Shown: positions 5,761 through 8,499 of the stretch, piece by piece
Position numbering within the stretch: position 1 is the first letter of the stretch
Layout: every line of letters begins with the position of its first letter
Assembly (NCBI GenBank): GCA_026417425.1
Contig: JAOADF010000043.1
Coordinates: 1 to 8,499, forward strand
Direction of reading: 5' to 3'
Length of the DNA stretch: 8,499 nucleotides
Source: Dictyoglomaceae bacterium
GTDB lineage: Bacteria; Dictyoglomota; Dictyoglomia; Dictyoglomales; Dictyoglomaceae
Notes under the pieces: generated by a model
Database searches by the model: none
What the model saw: the letters and a program-made list of their open reading frames with translations, nothing else
What the model was told of the DNA's origin: nothing
Position numbers and translations under genes: made by a program

Positions 5761-6657
5761 TTATTCAATTATAATTCCTTTTTTACAAATATCAAGAATT
5801 ATAATTTTACCTGTAATCTTCTCTTTTTTAATTTCTTCATCTAATGAATTTTTAATAAACTTCGCTTTATCTTTAAAGGTAAAAATTAAAAGAGAAGGTC
5901 CTGCGCCACTTAAGACTACCCCTAGAGCTCCTTTTTTAGTTGCAATATTCAAAAAATATCCTGATTCAAGAATTAAAGGAAATCTGTAAGGTTGATGAAG
6001 ATTATCTTTAAGTCCCAATTTTATTAAATTCTCATCCTTATATAAAAAGCCAGCAAGAAGAAAGGAAAGATTTTGAAGATTTTTGACTATTTCCTCTCTT
6101 GGATACATTTTGGGTAAAATATTTCTTGATTCATCTGTTGGTAAAGAATAAGATGGAATGAAAATAATACCACAAAGATCCTCAGGATATGGGAAGCTTG
6201 TTATATAAGGTATTCCATTTTCTATATTACAAATAGTTAAACCTCCATTATAAGCTCCTGCCAAATTATCAAAATGTCCTTCAAGGGAAAGGGCAAGTTT
6301 AAATTTTTCTTCCTTTGAAAGATTTTTTCTTGTAATCATTTCTGCAGAATAGATTCCGCCCCATATAACTGCAGCACTACTACCTAGACCTCTAGATACT
6401 GGTATTTGAGAGTTTACTTGAATTAAATAACTTTCAGATTCACTATTTAATATCTCTAAGGTTTTTGAAAAAGCTTTTAAAAAAAGATTGTTATTTTTAT
6501 CTATTTTTTCTATATCTTCCCCATTAAAAATTATTCTTCTTTCAAAATAATCGGTATCAATAGAAATTTCTAAAAAAAGATTCCAAGCAATAGATAAGGT
6601 ATCAAATCCTGGACCTAAATTTGCTGATGTCGCTGGTATTTTTATCTTTACTTTCAT
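5761..6657 (-). CDS. thrB: Homoserine kinase (GHMP family)
   Basis: Homoserine kinase phosphorylates L-homoserine with ATP to O-phosphohomoserine, the substrate of ThrC. At 298 residues it has the family's usual length. The N-terminal motif is KIPATSANLGPGFDTLSIA (6-24). The GHMP phosphate-binding loop IPVSRGLGSSAA is at 85-96. EGHFDNLAGAYNGG (126-139) and LPTDESRNILP (172-182) match conserved active-site segments. The third GHMP motif GVVLSGAGPSLLIF is at 246-259. The ATG at 6657 overlaps the thrC stop by four bases (ATGA). No strong Shine-Dalgarno precedes it, so translation is probably coupled to thrC. Confidence 0.97.
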   Translation of the reverse strand: MKVKIKIPATSANLGPGFDTLSIAWNLFLEISIDTDYFERRIIFNGEDIEKIDKNNNLFLKAFSKTLEILNSESESYLIQVNSQIPVSRGLGSSAAVIWGGIYSAEMITRKNLSKEEKFKLALSLEGHFDNLAGAYNGGLTICNIENGIPYITSFPYPEDLCGIIFIPSYSLPTDESRNILPKMYPREEIVKNLQNLSFLLAGFLYKDENLIKLGLKDNLHQPYRFPLILESGYFLNIATKKGALGVVLSGAGPSLLIFTFKDKAKFIKNSLDEEIKKEKITGKIIILDICKKGIIIE

Positions 6658-7700
6658 GATTCCAATATTTTTATTAAATTTTCAATTTTAGGTTCTATTT
6701 CCCAGGATATTTTAGCATTTTTTAGTGCAGAATCAGGATCTTTAAGCCCATTTCCAGTAAGTACGCAAACTATATTTCCATCTAATATTAATCTCTTTTC
6801 TCTTAATATCTTTTTCACCCCTGCCCAAGATGAAGCAGAAGCAGGTTCAACAAATATTCCTTCTTTGCTTGCCAATTCCTTTTGTGCTAAAAGTATTTCT
6901 TCATCAGAAACCATATCTATAATTCCTTGAGATTCTTTAATAGCATTTAAAGCCTTTTCTCCACTTGCAGGATTTCCAATTCTTATTGCGGTAGCAACAG
7001 TTTGAGGATTTTCTATGGGATGCCCTAAAACTAAAGGAGCAGAACCCTCTGCTTGAAATCCAAGAAGTTTTGGTAACTTATTGATCCTACCTAGGGAGTG
7101 ATATTCCTTAAATCCTTTCCAATAAGCAGTAATATTTCCTGCATTTCCTACAGGAATTGCTAAAAATTCAGGATTATCTCCTAAAATATCACATATTTCA
7201 AAGGCTGCAGTTTTTTGTCCTTCTATTCTAAAAGGATTTATGGAATTAACTATCTCTATAGGATAAAAATTGGATATCTCCTTTACCAATCTTAAAGCAG
7301 AATCAAAATTTCCATTTACACTAATAACTTCAGCACCATACATTATTGCTTGAGCTAATTTTCCTAATGCAATGGCATTTTTAGGTAAAAGAACATAAGA
7401 TTTTATTCTTGATATACTTGCATAGGCTGCAGCTGACGCTGCTGTATTTCCCGTTGAGGCACATATTATAGCTTTTGTATTATTTTCCAAGGCTTTTGCT
7501 ACAGCAATTACCATTCCTCTATCTTTAAAGGATCCAGTGGGATTCATACCTTCATATTTTAAAAAAAGATTGATTTTATACTCTTTGCTTAAGTTTTCAG
7601 CATATATTAGAGGAGTATCTCCTTCATGGAGGGTTATTATTGGAGTATTCTCATTTATTGGTAAATATTCTTTATATTTTAAAATTACACCTCTTTTCAT
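6654..7700 (-). CDS. thrC: Threonine synthase (PLP-dependent)
   Basis: Threonine synthase converts O-phosphohomoserine to L-threonine and phosphate. This 348-residue protein is the short bacterial form. The PLP lysine is K59 in NPTGSFKDRGM (53-63). STGNTAASAAAYAS (82-95), the phosphate-binding PVGNAGNI (183-190) and LTGNGLKDPD (314-323) complete the cofactor site. I chose ATG 7700: GAGG (7710-7707) lies 6 nt upstream and MKRGVILKYKEYLP fits the family N-terminus. An upstream TTG at 7712 would add four residues, overlap hom and include the Shine-Dalgarno. The gene starts 1 nt after the hom stop and overlaps thrB by 4 nt at its end. Confidence 0.97.
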   Translation of the reverse strand: MKRGVILKYKEYLPINENTPIITLHEGDTPLIYAENLSKEYKINLFLKYEGMNPTGSFKDRGMVIAVAKALENNTKAIICASTGNTAASAAAYASISRIKSYVLLPKNAIALGKLAQAIMYGAEVISVNGNFDSALRLVKEISNFYPIEIVNSINPFRIEGQKTAAFEICDILGDNPEFLAIPVGNAGNITAYWKGFKEYHSLGRINKLPKLLGFQAEGSAPLVLGHPIENPQTVATAIRIGNPASGEKALNAIKESQGIIDMVSDEEILLAQKELASKEGIFVEPASASSWAGVKKILREKRLILDGNIVCVLTGNGLKDPDSALKNAKISWEIEPKIENLIKILES

Positions 7701-7701
7701 T

Positions 7702-8499
7702 TTATACCTCAATCCTTATCAAAGAATTCCATTCTTCTAAAATCGGCAATCTTTTTATTTCAGATATTGCCTTTTGAATATTTTTTTCATAGGTAACATG
7801 AGTTAAAATGACAATTTCTGCCCTTTCATTTTCTATATTTGTTTCTTTTTGAATAACAGAAGCAATACTTATATTGTTCTCGCCTAGGACTTTGGCTATT
7901 TGAGCTAAAACCCCTGGTCTATCTTGAACCCAAAATCTCAAATAATATCTTGTTTTTATATCTCCAAAAGATTTTAAATTTGAAGGATATAAATATGCAA
8001 AATTATAGTATCTTGGATGAGAATGGATTATACTATAACTTAGCTCTAAAATATCCGATAACAAGGCCATAGCAGTAGGTTTTGGGCCAGCCCCAGGACC
8101 ATAAAGTACTATATTTCCCCTTCTTTCCTCTTTAAATAAAACAGCATTATTTACTCCTCTTACTGCTGATAACATATGATTTTGTGGAATCATTGTGGGA
8201 TGAACCCTTATCTCTAAAGCTCCATTATCCTCTCTTGCTAATGCTAAAAGCTTTATTGAATATCCAAGAGATTTAGCATATTCTATATCTCTTAAAGAAA
8301 TTTTTTCTATTCCTTCTCTAAATATATCCTGAGGCTTTATGGTAGTATGAAAGGCTATAGAGCTTAAAATAGCAATTTTGTAAACGCTATCTAATCCTGA
8401 AATATCTTTATAAGGATCTGGCTCTGCATATCCCTTTTCTTGTGCTTCTTTAAGAATTATGGAAAAATCCGCTTTATTCTCTTCCATTTGGGTTAATAT
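7702..8499 (-). CDS. hom: Homoserine dehydrogenase, C-terminal part (N-terminus beyond window)
   Basis: The enzyme reduces aspartate semialdehyde to L-homoserine, the branch point to threonine and methionine. The frame is open to the window edge (Ile-Leu-Thr-Gln before Met 8487), so Met 8487 is internal and about 265 C-terminal residues are seen. Numbering from that Met, AEPDPYKDISGLDSVYKIAIL (21-41) is the catalytic core with D33 and K37. GNIVLYGPGAGPKPTAMALLSDIL follows, then a C-terminal ACT domain (about 182-261) with FWVQDRPGVLAQIAKVLGENNISI, the usual site of threonine feedback. The missing part would be the NAD(P)-binding Rossmann domain. It is first of the visible threonine genes; the operon promoter lies further upstream. 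Confidence 0.96.
   Translation of the reverse strand: MLTQMEENKADFSIILKEAQEKGYAEPDPYKDISGLDSVYKIAILSSIAFHTTIKPQDIFREGIEKISLRDIEYAKSLGYSIKLLALAREDNGALEIRVHPTMIPQNHMLSAVRGVNNAVLFKEERRGNIVLYGPGAGPKPTAMALLSDILELSYSIIHSHPRYYNFAYLYPSNLKSFGDIKTRYYLRFWVQDRPGVLAQIAKVLGENNISIASVIQKETNIENERAEIVILTHVTYEKNIQKAISEIKRLPILEEWNSLIRIEV

Noticed and set aside
7701..7712. TTG start at 7712 for thrC
   Set aside because: It would put the GAGG ribosome-binding site inside the gene; ATG 7700 has correct spacing and fits the family N-terminus.
1..8499. Mobile elements, CRISPR arrays, defence or secretion islands
   Set aside because: Every stretch over about 30 nt is explained by conserved housekeeping genes or the L10 leader; no repeats, transposase motifs or unknown genes are seen.

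Overview
This is an AT-rich bacterial window with two gene blocks that converge near position 3500. The + strand (1-3495) carries a translation and transcription-machinery cluster. The - strand (3512-8499) carries a cluster of aspartate-family amino acid genes. A low-GC, probably thermophilic bacterium fits best. The protein genes are rich in A/T-ending codons, yet the only tRNA is about 64% G+C with almost fully GC-paired stems, which is typical of heat-adapted organisms. NusG has no large inserted domain, unlike NusG of Thermotoga and Aquifex. Dictyoglomus or a deep-branching Firmicutes-like thermophile is my best guess, but I ran no search.

Left block, + strand: the 3' end of tuf (EF-Tu), rpmG (L33), tRNA-Trp(CCA), secE, nusG, rplK (L11), rplA (L1), a 155-nt L10 leader/attenuator, rplJ (L10) and rplL (L7/L12). 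This is the classic tuf-secE-nusG-rplKAJL order. It ends after rplL: rpoB and rpoC, which usually follow, are absent. The L10 leader shows the conserved ligand-binding stem, an intrinsic terminator and a 15-bp antiterminator helix that excludes both. This is a full autogenous control device for the ribosomal stalk proteins.

Right block, - strand, in transcription order: hom (homoserine dehydrogenase, N-terminus cut off by the window edge), thrC, thrB, asd and lysC. Together these encode all five steps from L-aspartate to L-threonine. The genes are packed with a 1-nt gap (hom/thrC), a 4-nt ATGA overlap (thrC/thrB), 21 nt (thrB/asd) and 2 nt (asd/lysC), so they form one operon whose promoter lies beyond the window. 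lysC has an internal GTG at codon 247 with a strong Shine-Dalgarno, matching where the regulatory beta subunit starts in alpha/beta aspartokinases.

The two blocks meet tail to tail, with only 16 nt between the rplL and lysC stop codons. A strong hairpin there uses the last codons of lysC as one stem arm. I see no mobile elements, CRISPR, phage genes or unknown protein families. The more unusual points are regulatory and architectural: the rpmG stop codon overlapping the tRNA, the leader switch, the internal lysC start and the shared terminator. No gene-free stretch exceeds 155 nt.
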